Below, one piece after another: positions 1 to 6,720 of a stretch of DNA of 9,939 nt. The translations under genes and the position numbers were made by a program. Below the pieces are notes generated by a model. The model did not search any database and was not told the DNA's origin. It worked only from the letters and a program-made list of their open reading frames with translations. This DNA comes from Pirellulaceae bacterium. Its GTDB lineage: Bacteria; Planctomycetota; Planctomycetia; Pirellulales; Pirellulaceae. The first letter of the stretch is position 1, and the number at the start of each line of letters is the position of its first letter. The stretch covers positions 1 to 9,939 of the forward strand of contig JABDKS010000214.1 of the NCBI GenBank assembly GCA_013002105.1, written 5' to 3'.

Positions 1-669
1 GGGAAACTCTCTCGTGATCTCGTCTCGAGTCTCTTGCTCGGACAGGCAATCGCGAATGTCTCGATAAAGCCTGGTTTCCAACGTATTGGGACCGTCGCAC
101 TTGGCCGCAAATTGATCGGCGTCCAAGGAACCAAACACTACTTTGGAACCGTCGCTCAGCAAGGCGGTGACTTCCAAGACATGATCACGGACACTGCCGA
201 ACTTGATTGAATTGGATCCACACGAGTTGTTACCAAGCATGCCGCCCATCATGCCACGGTTTTGCGTGGACGTTTCCGGCCCAAACAGAATCCCGTCCGG
301 CTCGATCGCCATGTTCAATTCGTTTCGGATCACGCCCGGCTGCACACGAACCCAGCCTTCGTCGCGATTGACCTCCAGTATCTTGGTGAATGTTCGCGAC
401 ACGTCCACCACGATGCCCGTGCCTACGACTTGTCCGGCCAACGAAGTACCGGCGGTACGTGGGATCAATCCGACGGAATGATTGCTTGCGAACGCGATCA
501 GCTTTCGCAAATCACTTTCGTTTGCTGGAATCGCCACTGCCAGCGGCAACTCTTGGTACGCCGATGCGTCAGTGGAATAAATGCGGCGAACCAGATCACC
601 GGAATGGAATTCACCATCCAAGTCACTGGCGAGTCGAATCAGCGCGTCGGGAAGTAGGGTCACAGTCAA
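1..669 (-). CDS. FAD-binding oxidase, D-lactate/glycolate dehydrogenase type (N-terminal part, runs off the left edge)
   Basis: This is the first 223 codons of a flavoprotein of the FAD_binding_4 (PCMH-type) family, which oxidises 2-hydroxyacids such as D-lactate or glycolate; many members carry a C-terminal Fe-S domain, which would lie outside the window. Counting from the TTG at 669, the FAD pyrophosphate loop PRTAGTSLAGQ is at residues 70-80, followed by VVDVSR (87-92), RVQPGV (108-113), GPETST (130-135) and the highly diagnostic GGMLGNNSCGSN (142-153). The start is uncertain. The frame is open only from 705 (TGA at 706-708) and contains no ATG upstream of the conserved region; TTG at 669, GTG at 663 and CTG at 702 are the candidates. 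An ATG at 709 lies in another frame that closes after about 28 codons. The gene follows the isochorismatase-like gene on the same strand after a 90-base gap. The exact substrate cannot be told from this part. Confidence 0.88.
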   Translation of the reverse strand, partial: MTVTLLPDALIRLASDLDGEFHSGDLVRRIYSTDASAYQELPLAVAIPANESDLRKLIAFASNHSVGLIPRTAGTSLAGQVVGTGIVVDVSRTFTKILEVNRDEGWVRVQPGVIRNELNMAIEPDGILFGPETSTQNRGMMGGMLGNNSCGSNSIKFGSVRDHVLEVTALLSDGSKVVFGSLDADQFAAKCDGPNTLETRLYRDIRDCLSEQETRDEITREFP

Positions 670-759
670 TGCGATGGAAGCTTCGTTGTTCTTGCGACTC
701 AGTGGTCATCCCAAAGATGTGCCACGGATCGAGGACTTGTTGGGGTGCCAGAAAAACCG

Positions 760-1632
760 CTAGTCATCACGCTTGAAACGAAACGGCGGTTTGTCGACAA
801 AATCGCTGCTGGTGATGGTCGGGCACCAATGTCTCTCAATGTGCTGCGTAACCAACCGATTGCCGTCGAAATGTCCGACGTAAGGACTCATTCTCGAATT
901 GTACATCGTGTCAGTCATGTCACGCATCAATACGACGTTTTGCCCCTGATAGATCATCTGACGAATCGAAAATGGGCGACCAAGCACACACATATTAGTG
1001 TGAACACCCATCACAATCACATTCTCGATCCCGCGTTGTCGCATCAGGTAGTAGGCTTCGGCGCTGTCTGTGATCGCATCTCCTGATTCGATATCGATCG
1101 CCGCGATCTGCCGCGACCAAGCCGTGTAAGTTTTGCAACTCGGATCGCAGTCACACCCACCGTCCGAATCATCAATCGGCAAAATCGGCTCTTTGTCCGC
1201 ATCGATGTGACACCACCCTTGTAACTCAATATCGGTCGCAACCGGCGGCGCTGATTGCGCAAGTGAGCGCATGGGAGTGTCTTTGTAAAAATCGAGACAG
1301 CTACTCGGGCAGTGGATGATCAGCACGCCGCGTTTCCTGGCCGCGGTGATCACTTCGTTCATACGCGGAGCCATCTCGGCGACCCGACGTGTGGCCCCAT
1401 CGCACCAGTGCTTGTCCCACATATCGCAGACGACGATCGCCGTTTTTGCCGCGTCCCACTGCAACGACTTTTCGACCGTTACAAACTGTGGCCGAGCCTT
1501 ATTGCCGTTGGTTTCTTGAGCTCGCGTATGTAGCGTCAGTGATTCTGCCGAAGCACTTTTCGCAACACATACAAAAAGCAAGAAACACAACGTGGGTCGC
1601 ATCGTATTTAGCAAAGTGGAATTCATGCCCAT
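760..1632 (-). CDS. Secreted isochorismatase-family cysteine hydrolase
   Basis: The 290-residue protein begins with a Sec signal peptide: a hydrophobic stretch at about 13-24 and an ASA/E cleavage site after residue 29. The mature part has the isochorismatase-like alpha/beta fold. The strand-1 catalytic Asp is D70 in IVVCDMWD, and the nucleophile is C215 in VMGVHTNMCVLGRPF, the usual GxxTxxC context. The family hydrolyses amides, imides or vinyl ethers (nicotinamidase, ureidoacrylate amidase, isochorismatase). The middle Lys of the classical Asp-Lys-Cys triad is not obvious; the region before WSRQ (172-175) offers K167 or R174. There are ten cysteines in the mature protein, including C160, C162 and C166 in one cluster, which could form disulfides outside the cytoplasm. 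An alternative ATG at 1626 has AGGA five bases upstream, while the ATG at 1632 has AGG five bases upstream; either could be used. The substrate is unknown. Confidence 0.9.
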   Translation of the reverse strand: MGMNSTLLNTMRPTLCFLLFVCVAKSASAESLTLHTRAQETNGNKARPQFVTVEKSLQWDAAKTAIVVCDMWDKHWCDGATRRVAEMAPRMNEVITAARKRGVLIIHCPSSCLDFYKDTPMRSLAQSAPPVATDIELQGWCHIDADKEPILPIDDSDGGCDCDPSCKTYTAWSRQIAAIDIESGDAITDSAEAYYLMRQRGIENVIVMGVHTNMCVLGRPFSIRQMIYQGQNVVLMRDMTDTMYNSRMSPYVGHFDGNRLVTQHIERHWCPTITSSDFVDKPPFRFKRDD

Positions 1633-1646
1633 CCTGACCTATCAAA

Positions 1647-1663
1647 ACAAAACTCGGTTTTGT
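1647..1663. repeat. Short inverted repeat in the leader of the isochorismatase-like gene
   Basis: A perfect 7-base inverted repeat, ACAAAAC and GTTTTGT, is separated by TCG. It lies between the upstream terminator and the start at 1632, 14 bases before the start codon on the minus strand. It could be an operator, a weak hairpin affecting translation, or a second weak termination element, since T-rich sequence follows on the minus strand. Being A/T-rich and short, it may also be chance. Confidence 0.3.
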
Positions 1664-1678
1664 ACTACCGGTTGCCAC

Positions 1679-1708
1679 AAAAAACGCCCCGGCGTGGAAC
1701 CGGAGCGT
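1679..1708 (-). terminator. Rho-independent terminator after the Gfo/Idh/MocA gene
   Basis: Read on the minus strand, ACGCTCCGG pairs with CCGGGGCGT (nine pairs, one of them G-U) around a 7-base loop, and a run of six T follows at once. The hairpin starts 31 bases after the stop codon at 1740. On the plus strand the stem would contain a C-A mismatch, so the element works best for minus-strand transcripts. It separates the oxidoreductase transcript from the isochorismatase-like gene, which must then have its own promoter in the few bases before 1632 or rely on read-through. Confidence 0.8.
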
Positions 1709-1739
1709 TCTGTACTCGCTTTTTAGAATGAACCGACCG

Positions 1740-3044
1740 CTACGCGAACGGGTCGTACTTACCGGGAACCGGGACGGGATACTTGCCGTCGGGTCCTGGC
1801 ATGGCGGGTGGATCCGTATCCATTGTGTAGTCATCGATACCCGGGCAGAGGTCTTTGCCCTTGGCCATCAGATCATCCCATTTGATGATCTTGCCGGAGT
1901 AGCAAGCTTCGCGACCAAGGATCGCGGTAAACGTCGAGTGAGCACCGTACTCACCTTCGTTGTAAATCTCGCCACGCATCAAAGCTTCGATCAGGTCATG
2001 CTGCTCTTGCTGGTGACCATTGGGATTTTGCTCAGTGAACTTCCAAGCGTTGGGGCCTTCGATCACGCCACCGGAAAGATCAGCCGTCCCCTTGCTACCG
2101 TGAGCGTACTCGGCAACGTGCGTCCAACCACCTTTGAGGTGTCGACCCTGGCTGAACATCTTGGTGCCATCGGAGAACGTGTACTCACAGGCCGTGTGGT
2201 CAAAGATCTGCGACTTCGTGGCATCACCACCTTCTCGCTGCTCACGACCACCCATCCCGTTACATTCGACGGGGTATTCACCCTTGACCCAGCAACCAAC
2301 ATCCAAGTTATGGATGTGCTGTTCGCAAATCTGGTCACCGGACAACCAATTAAAGTGATACCAGTTGTTGGTTTGGAACGCCATTTCGCTGTGGTCCGGT
2401 TGGCGATTGCGATACCAAATGCCCCCACCATTCCAATAGACACGCAAAGCGATGACGTCACCGATCGCTCCGTTGTGGATGCGATCGATGGCTTCCATGT
2501 ACTTCGGCTCGTGACGTCGCTGCAATCCGATGCCGACCATCAAGTTCTTTTTCTTGGACTCTTCGACCGCATCAAGTACGCGACGAACACCAACGGCATC
2601 CGATGCGACTGGTTTTTCCATAAAGACATGCTTGCCTTGCTGGACGGCGTAATCGAATTGCTGTGGTTTGAATCCGGGCGGGGTTGCAATGATGACGAGA
2701 TCGCAATCGGTATCGATGGCTTTCTTGTAACCATCAAATCCGGCGAACTGACGATCCGGTGGACAGTCAATTTTGTCTTTGTTCTTGCGTGACAGACTGT
2801 TCAGCGCCGAAGAAATCTTGCCGGGGAACGCATCCGCGGCGGCAACCAGTTTGACATTCCCTTTAGTATTGAAAATATTCTGCGATGCACCCGATCCACG
2901 ACCGCCACAGCCAATCAATGCGAAACGAATCTCATCACTGCCCGCCGCGTGCGCGGTGCGGGCAATCGTGCTGGTCAATGCAGCACCGGCTGCCGCAGCA
3001 GTCGAAGTCTTCAAGAAGGTGCGCCGTGTCGAGTCTTTTTCCAT
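1740..3044 (-). CDS. Tat-exported Gfo/Idh/MocA-family oxidoreductase
   Basis: This 434-residue NAD(P)-dependent oxidoreductase probably acts on a sugar or sugar derivative, as is typical of the Gfo/Idh/MocA family. The N-terminus has a twin-arginine signal: R7-R8 in STRRTFLK, a hydrophobic Ala-rich segment (about 15-28), and a likely AHA cleavage site after residue 33. The Rossmann fold follows, with ALIGCGGRG (42-50), the acidic end of strand 2 at AAADA (68-72), and the family motif EKP at 143-145. The C-terminal substrate domain carries EQHIHNLDVGCW (241-252), whose His pair fits the catalytic region of this family. The open frame extends up to 3242, but the ATG at 3044 is chosen because it puts the RR motif at the N-terminus and has GAGGA (3053-3057) eight bases upstream. 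A terminator follows the gene. Many planctomycetes carry large numbers of such exported paralogs; the substrate cannot be named. Confidence 0.95.
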   Translation of the reverse strand: MEKDSTRRTFLKTSTAAAAGAALTSTIARTAHAAGSDEIRFALIGCGGRGSGASQNIFNTKGNVKLVAAADAFPGKISSALNSLSRKNKDKIDCPPDRQFAGFDGYKKAIDTDCDLVIIATPPGFKPQQFDYAVQQGKHVFMEKPVASDAVGVRRVLDAVEESKKKNLMVGIGLQRRHEPKYMEAIDRIHNGAIGDVIALRVYWNGGGIWYRNRQPDHSEMAFQTNNWYHFNWLSGDQICEQHIHNLDVGCWVKGEYPVECNGMGGREQREGGDATKSQIFDHTACEYTFSDGTKMFSQGRHLKGGWTHVAEYAHGSKGTADLSGGVIEGPNAWKFTEQNPNGHQQEQHDLIEALMRGEIYNEGEYGAHSTFTAILGREACYSGKIIKWDDLMAKGKDLCPGIDDYTMDTDPPAMPGPDGKYPVPVPGKYDPFA

Positions 3045-3429
3045 CAGTGATGTCCTCAAGGAGTTGGGGATAATGGGAATACGATTGGGATGGTCGATGT
3101 TCCGAACCTGAATTGTAAACGAAACTGGCAATCCAAATGGACCACGCGACGCGGTTTTCGCAACGAAATCCATCTGTCGACCCGAAGTCTGGTTTTTCGG
3201 GGCGATTGACCGCTGCCGATGCCGAGCCAATGCCACCGACAAGGCTACTTGGGGGTCAGCGACGCTGGCAAAGCCCGCGACCCAATGTGCCCCGGCGAGT
3301 CGTGCCGCTCCAATTCTTGACTTGTCGCTTTTACTCTACAATCGCGGCACCGCACGGCCGCCAAACTGGCGAGACCCTCTCGGCTGACCCACTTAACCTG
3401 CCCCACCGACCTGATCCGAAAGTTCGCCG
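3045..3429. other. Intergenic region between divergent genes
   Basis: This 385-base stretch separates the start of the minus-strand oxidoreductase from the start of the plus-strand SMP-30 gene and should hold both promoters. The ribosome binding site of the minus-strand gene is at 3053-3057. A TACAAT hexamer (3337-3342) with TTGACT at 3317-3322 is the best plus-strand promoter-like match, but the 14-base spacing is short for a sigma-70 promoter. A second TACAAT lies on the minus strand at 3112-3117 with no good -35 partner. I see no convincing coding frame, RNA gene or long repeat here. Confidence 0.5.
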
Positions 3430-4392
3430 ATGATTCAACGTGACGCCTCTGTTTTGCTGACCCCGAGTTCCGAAGAATTGCGATTCCTACCCGAAGGCCC
3501 CTACCGAAACCCTAACGGAATGGTCTCTTGGGTCTCGATCCAACACGGCAAGGATTCGCAGGTGGGAGCCGTCAACCTGCTTGATCTCGAGTCGCTGGAG
3601 AACAAGTCGTTTGAACATCCCGGCCGCCCCGGTTTTGCCTTTCCAACCGACCGTGACGGTGTGTTCGTCGTCGGTGCCGAGCACTCGCTGTGGCTATTTG
3701 ATACCAACACACGGCAGAGCCGACCGTTTGTCGATGGCATCGATCAGGGTGTCAGCGGAACCGTTGTCAACGACGGACTGTGCTACGACGGGCATCTGAT
3801 TTTTGGCTGCAAGGACCTCCAGTTCGCCGACCACAAAGCGGGTCTGTACTTGTTACGAGCCGGCGAAACCGAACTGATCCAACTGGATGACAAACAACTG
3901 TGCAGTAACGGCAAATTCATCATCGCCGACGGCGACACCCACACGTTGTACGACATTGACACGCCCACACAAAAAATCACGGCTTGCGAAATCGACTTTG
4001 CCGCCGGCAAACGCGGCGATGTTCGGACGGTCGTCGACCTTTCCGATGGCGACGTCTATCCCGACGGCATGATCTTGACCCCGGATCAAAAAAGTCTGAT
4101 CGTTGCGATTTTTAACCCGCACGACGCCACCGTCGGCGAGGCGCGTCAGTACTGCATCGCCACAGGCATGATACAAGCGATTTGGAACTGCCCAGGATCG
4201 CCGCGGGTCACTTGCCCCCAACTCATCGAGCACGACGGCGGCGTGAAACTACTTTTGACGACGGCCGATGAAGGAATGGATAGCGAACTACGAGCAAAGA
4301 ATCCAAACGCGGGTTGTCTCTTCATCGCCGACACCGATTTTAATTCGCTCAACGACAACCCGGTTTACCCGATTCCCTCAGGTTTGGCTTGA
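3430..4392 (+). CDS. SMP-30/gluconolactonase/LRE-family protein
   Basis: This 320-residue, six-bladed beta-propeller protein has no signal peptide. The family hydrolyses sugar lactones or related esters using one divalent metal. All four expected ligands can be placed: E22 in LPEGP, N114 in VVNDGLCYDG, N160 in LCSNGKF and D212 in YPDGMILTPD, with spacing close to that of human SMP-30 (E18, N103, N154, D204). The motif GLYLL (138-142) and the DTHTLYDID segment (169-177) are also typical. ATG 3430 is the first start after an in-frame TGA a few codons upstream, and the ribosome site is weak. It could act with sugar oxidation, as lactonase after a dehydrogenase, but the oxidoreductase across the intergenic region is exported while this protein appears cytoplasmic. 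The stop overlaps a possible TTG start of the next gene. Confidence 0.92.
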   Translation: MIQRDASVLLTPSSEELRFLPEGPYRNPNGMVSWVSIQHGKDSQVGAVNLLDLESLENKSFEHPGRPGFAFPTDRDGVFVVGAEHSLWLFDTNTRQSRPFVDGIDQGVSGTVVNDGLCYDGHLIFGCKDLQFADHKAGLYLLRAGETELIQLDDKQLCSNGKFIIADGDTHTLYDIDTPTQKITACEIDFAAGKRGDVRTVVDLSDGDVYPDGMILTPDQKSLIVAIFNPHDATVGEARQYCIATGMIQAIWNCPGSPRVTCPQLIEHDGGVKLLLTTADEGMDSELRAKNPNAGCLFIADTDFNSLNDNPVYPIPSGLA

Positions 4393-4445
4393 AAACATTT
4401 CATTCCGACGTTCCATTCGAGCAACGAATCACGAGCAAGATTCAG

Positions 4446-4751
4446 ATGAACAGCAACGACGAACAACCAAAACTGAACATCAGCCCGGACGCACCGCCCG
4501 TCAACGTGCCGACATTTGGTTGCGTCGTTTACGTATCACCGCATGACCAGGGCGTTCAAGCCAGGTGTGCCAACTTGGCCGACTTGAGCTTCGTGGGCGC
4601 GACCGAGCGAGATGCGCTGAGCCAGATGGTTCCGGCCTTTAAAAAACGAATCGCCGATTGCATGCAGCGTGGAGAAGACATTGCGTGGATCGATCCGCCA
4701 GCGACGATCGATTCAAACGAACAAAAACGTTTTATCCCCGTTCATTTGTAG
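4446..4751 (+). CDS. Small HicB-like hypothetical protein
   Basis: The 101-residue protein (from ATG 4446) has no assigned function. Its core, YVSPHDQGVQARCANLADL (29-47), then GATERDALSQMV (51-62) and a helix with FKKRIAD (65-71), resembles the HicB antitoxin/UPF0150 half-fold: strand, strand, the 'T.rdAl..m' turn, helix. No DNA-binding domain and no adjacent HicA toxin are visible, so it is not a normal HicAB pair. An upstream TTG at 4389 keeps the frame open (120 residues). That TTG overlaps the TGA of the SMP-30 gene as TTGA and has AGG six bases before it, so translational coupling is possible. The first 20 residues of the long form look unremarkable, and ATG 4446 is the conservative start. 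The gene converges with the next one, with 42 bases between stop codons. Confidence 0.7.
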   Translation: MNSNDEQPKLNISPDAPPVNVPTFGCVVYVSPHDQGVQARCANLADLSFVGATERDALSQMVPAFKKRIADCMQRGEDIAWIDPPATIDSNEQKRFIPVHL

Positions 4752-4793
4752 ATCCGTCGAATTGCAAACGGTCGGGTTCGCTGGTTCAGCGTT

Positions 4794-5906
4794 CTATCGC
4801 AATGCCCGCACCGCCAACGTTCGCGCCCACGTCGCGCTGAAACTCCCCAGTCGTTCTTTGACCGGCACGCGTTGCAGCGAAAGGTAAAGCCCGCTGAAAC
4901 GTTCCAGTCGCTCGGTCAGTGCGTCGTCAGCCAAGTCATCGAAATCGACCGAGGACGAATAATGCGATCGCCCCGTATCCGGTACATCCAGCAACGGATT
5001 GCACCAAGCATCGATTCCAATGGCGTCGGCTCCTAACGCAACGAGTTTGACGGCATCGTCGGCAGTAATCTCGCCGGGCACGATCCAGAGTGGAACCTTC
5101 TTGCCGTTAGCATCGTTGATCAATTGCCGTGCCCGACGCGTCAGCGCGGCCAACTGCAGCGGCTCCAATGCGACCTGGTCCAGACGCACGATCAATCCAT
5201 CCGGTTTGGCGGCGACAGCCAGCGGGACTTCTTGCTCCAATCGAAACGGACCAATCGACGTGAACACGGCAGCCGATGGTGCCAGTTGCCGCAGTTGATT
5301 CAGTTTCGATGACAGTTTTTCAAATGAGTCGACGTCGGGAGGGAAGGTTGCTGCCGGAACCCAGCTGCCGTCGGTTTCCGCATCACTTGGATTCTTGGAT
5401 TCCCAACGAGCAATCTGTTCAGGCGAATACGCAAAACGCCCCGACGTGTCGCGCGGCATCATCAATCGAACATCGATAATGGTTGCATGGTCAAAATCCT
5501 TCGGACTCAATCCGTAACGCTCGGGTCGATAAGGCACGATTCGCGGAAAGTAGGTCGGTTCCTCCGTGGTACTCTCGGCCTTATCGTCCGCATTCTCGCC
5601 TTTGGAATCCGAATCGGCAGCGGACTGGGGCGCATGAAAGTCGGTTTTCACGTCCGGGCCCGACAAATCACTCCGCAGTGCCGACACCAAAATGTTGTGA
5701 CGGCTAACCGCGACAGCCAAGTCATCGGCTTGACTGGTTGGCAATTCGCACCAACGCGGATCGTACCAAAACAACGGCAAGTCCAGCGTCAATGGATCTC
5801 TCTTTTGTCGAACGATCGTGCTCTGAATCGTCTGACCGGGCGTGCCTGCCCACGATGTGCTGGCCGGTGGCGGCAATAGGTAAAGCGTTGCGAGTCTGTC
5901 GTCCAT
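4794..5906 (-). CDS. Divergent glutamate synthase-like FMN-barrel protein
   Basis: The protein has 370 residues and no signal peptide or membrane segment. The C-terminal half resembles the FMN-binding TIM barrel of glutamate synthase: GLSPKDFDHATI (132-143), a DSFEKLSSKLNQLRQLAP segment (193-210) like the helix before the substrate strand, KPDGLIVRLDQ (234-244), and GEITADDAVKLVALGADAIGID (278-299), which matches the 'GGxxxGxDvxxAlalGAdaVgi' phosphate-binding strand. The residues that normally bind FMN and the Fe-S cluster are not there: there is no HHDIYSIEDL, no GHDGGTGA and no Cys cluster (only C53 and C302). An acidic, low-complexity linker spans about 93-117. It starts five bases after the stop of the GXGXG gene, so the two are almost certainly co-expressed and probably form a complex. 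It may be a structural or regulatory paralog rather than an amide-transferring enzyme. The assignment rests on motif resemblance only. Confidence 0.7.
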   Translation of the reverse strand: MDDRLATLYLLPPPASTSWAGTPGQTIQSTIVRQKRDPLTLDLPLFWYDPRWCELPTSQADDLAVAVSRHNILVSALRSDLSGPDVKTDFHAPQSAADSDSKGENADDKAESTTEEPTYFPRIVPYRPERYGLSPKDFDHATIIDVRLMMPRDTSGRFAYSPEQIARWESKNPSDAETDGSWVPAATFPPDVDSFEKLSSKLNQLRQLAPSAAVFTSIGPFRLEQEVPLAVAAKPDGLIVRLDQVALEPLQLAALTRRARQLINDANGKKVPLWIVPGEITADDAVKLVALGADAIGIDAWCNPLLDVPDTGRSHYSSSVDFDDLADDALTERLERFSGLYLSLQRVPVKERLGSFSATWARTLAVRALR

Positions 5907-5911
5907 TTTGC

Positions 5912-6670
5912 TTATCGCCAGTTGGGGCCGACCTCTCCGCGACGTGATATCTCTTCGTCCAACATCGCGTTGGGGACAATCCTGCGAAACTCTTTGGCAT
6001 CACCGCGAATCGAAGCGTTAATCAATAACAATCCCAATCGAACGGCCTCTCGTTTTCGCAGCGGCGCCTCGGTGACGCCCTCGGCTAGACTTTTTGCATG
6101 ACCACGAATAAAGATCGTCACATTATTCATCGCGTCGCCGAGCCGTTCGCCGGCGTCGCCACCGATCACAATCGTGCCTCCCAATGCACCGACCGCGGTC
6201 TCGTCGCCCACGTTGCCGCGGACAAAAATCCCGCCGCCCCGCATCCCGGCGCCACACCGATTTCCCGCTGCTCCATAAATGGCAAGTGTCCCTCCGGACA
6301 TCGCCACACCGGCACCATCGCCGGCATCGCCACGAACTCGAACCGCGCCGCTAATCATGCCTTCACCCACACCGTTACCAACATTTCCAGTTTGCCGAAC
6401 ATCGGTTTCCGCGTTAAATGCGTAGGCGTAGTCACCCAGAGGACCGTCGACTTGCAGTCCAACCGGATGGTTCAGTCGCATCAGGGCGGCATGTTGCCCG
6501 GCGGCGCCAACGATCTTGACCGGAACCAGTTCTTCACTCGATTCGCCGGGATCCACAGCGTGGATGGCGCGAAACAATTCCGCCGACGATAGCTCCGACA
6601 TCGAAAACACATGCTCGACCGCCGCTGATGACCGCAGAACATCATCATCAGAGTCGGTGGGAGGGGACAT
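5912..6670 (-). CDS. Stand-alone GXGXG beta-helix protein, glutamate synthase C-terminal type (GlxC/MgsB-like)
   Basis: The 252-residue protein is built round the GXGXG right-handed beta-helix found at the C-terminus of glutamate synthase and as separate subunits in GlxC and in N-methylglutamate synthase subunit B. Glycine-led coils begin at residues 95, 114, 133, 152 and 171, exactly 19 apart (for example GDAGDGAG, GAAGNRCGAG, GDAGERLG). Before them lies a conserved-looking strand pair, HPVGLQVDGPLGDYAYAFN (68-86). After them comes a helix ending in FRRIVPNAML (about 229-238), as in GlxC-type proteins. The start at 6670 has no good ribosome site; M24 at 6601 is a shorter option and would remove an acidic tail. 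In glutamate synthase this domain is structural. No glutaminase domain is present in the window. The FwdC/FhcC family (formylmethanofuran dehydrogenase subunit C) shares the fold but fits the ends and the neighbour less well. Confidence 0.85.
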   Translation of the reverse strand: MSPPTDSDDDVLRSSAAVEHVFSMSELSSAELFRAIHAVDPGESSEELVPVKIVGAAGQHAALMRLNHPVGLQVDGPLGDYAYAFNAETDVRQTGNVGNGVGEGMISGAVRVRGDAGDGAGVAMSGGTLAIYGAAGNRCGAGMRGGGIFVRGNVGDETAVGALGGTIVIGGDAGERLGDAMNNVTIFIRGHAKSLAEGVTEAPLRKREAVRLGLLLINASIRGDAKEFRRIVPNAMLDEEISRRGEVGPNWR

Positions 6671-6720
6671 GGGCGGTAAAAACGATGATGGAACTGGCGG
6701 AGAAGGGCAGGTGTGCTTGC

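Noticed and set aside
1728..2792. 354-codon open frame on the plus strand
   Set aside because: It lies wholly antisense to the Gfo/Idh/MocA gene, whose protein is strongly recognisable; the plus-strand translation shows no family motif and is a shadow of codon bias.
3045..3242. Upstream extension of the Gfo/Idh/MocA gene to ATG 3242
   Set aside because: It would put 66 unremarkable residues before the Tat motif and disable the signal; ATG 3044 has a good ribosome site.
3137..3433. 98-codon open frame in the intergenic region on the plus strand
   Set aside because: The translation is Arg/Pro-rich with no recognisable motif, there is no ribosome site, and it overlaps the start of the SMP-30 gene in another frame.
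4779..4791. CGCTG-GTT-CAGCG hairpin between the convergent genes
   Set aside because: Only five pairs and no following T run in either direction, so not enough to call a terminator.
6098..6592. 164-codon open frame antisense to the GXGXG gene
   Set aside because: The repetitive Gly/Ala-rich coding strand produces an open antisense frame; no motif supports a protein.
5912..6670. Formylmethanofuran dehydrogenase subunit C (FhcC) assignment
   Set aside because: The fold is shared and planctomycetes do have such genes, but the N- and C-terminal parts and the barrel-like neighbour fit the glutamate synthase/GlxC type better, and no other C1-transfer gene is near.
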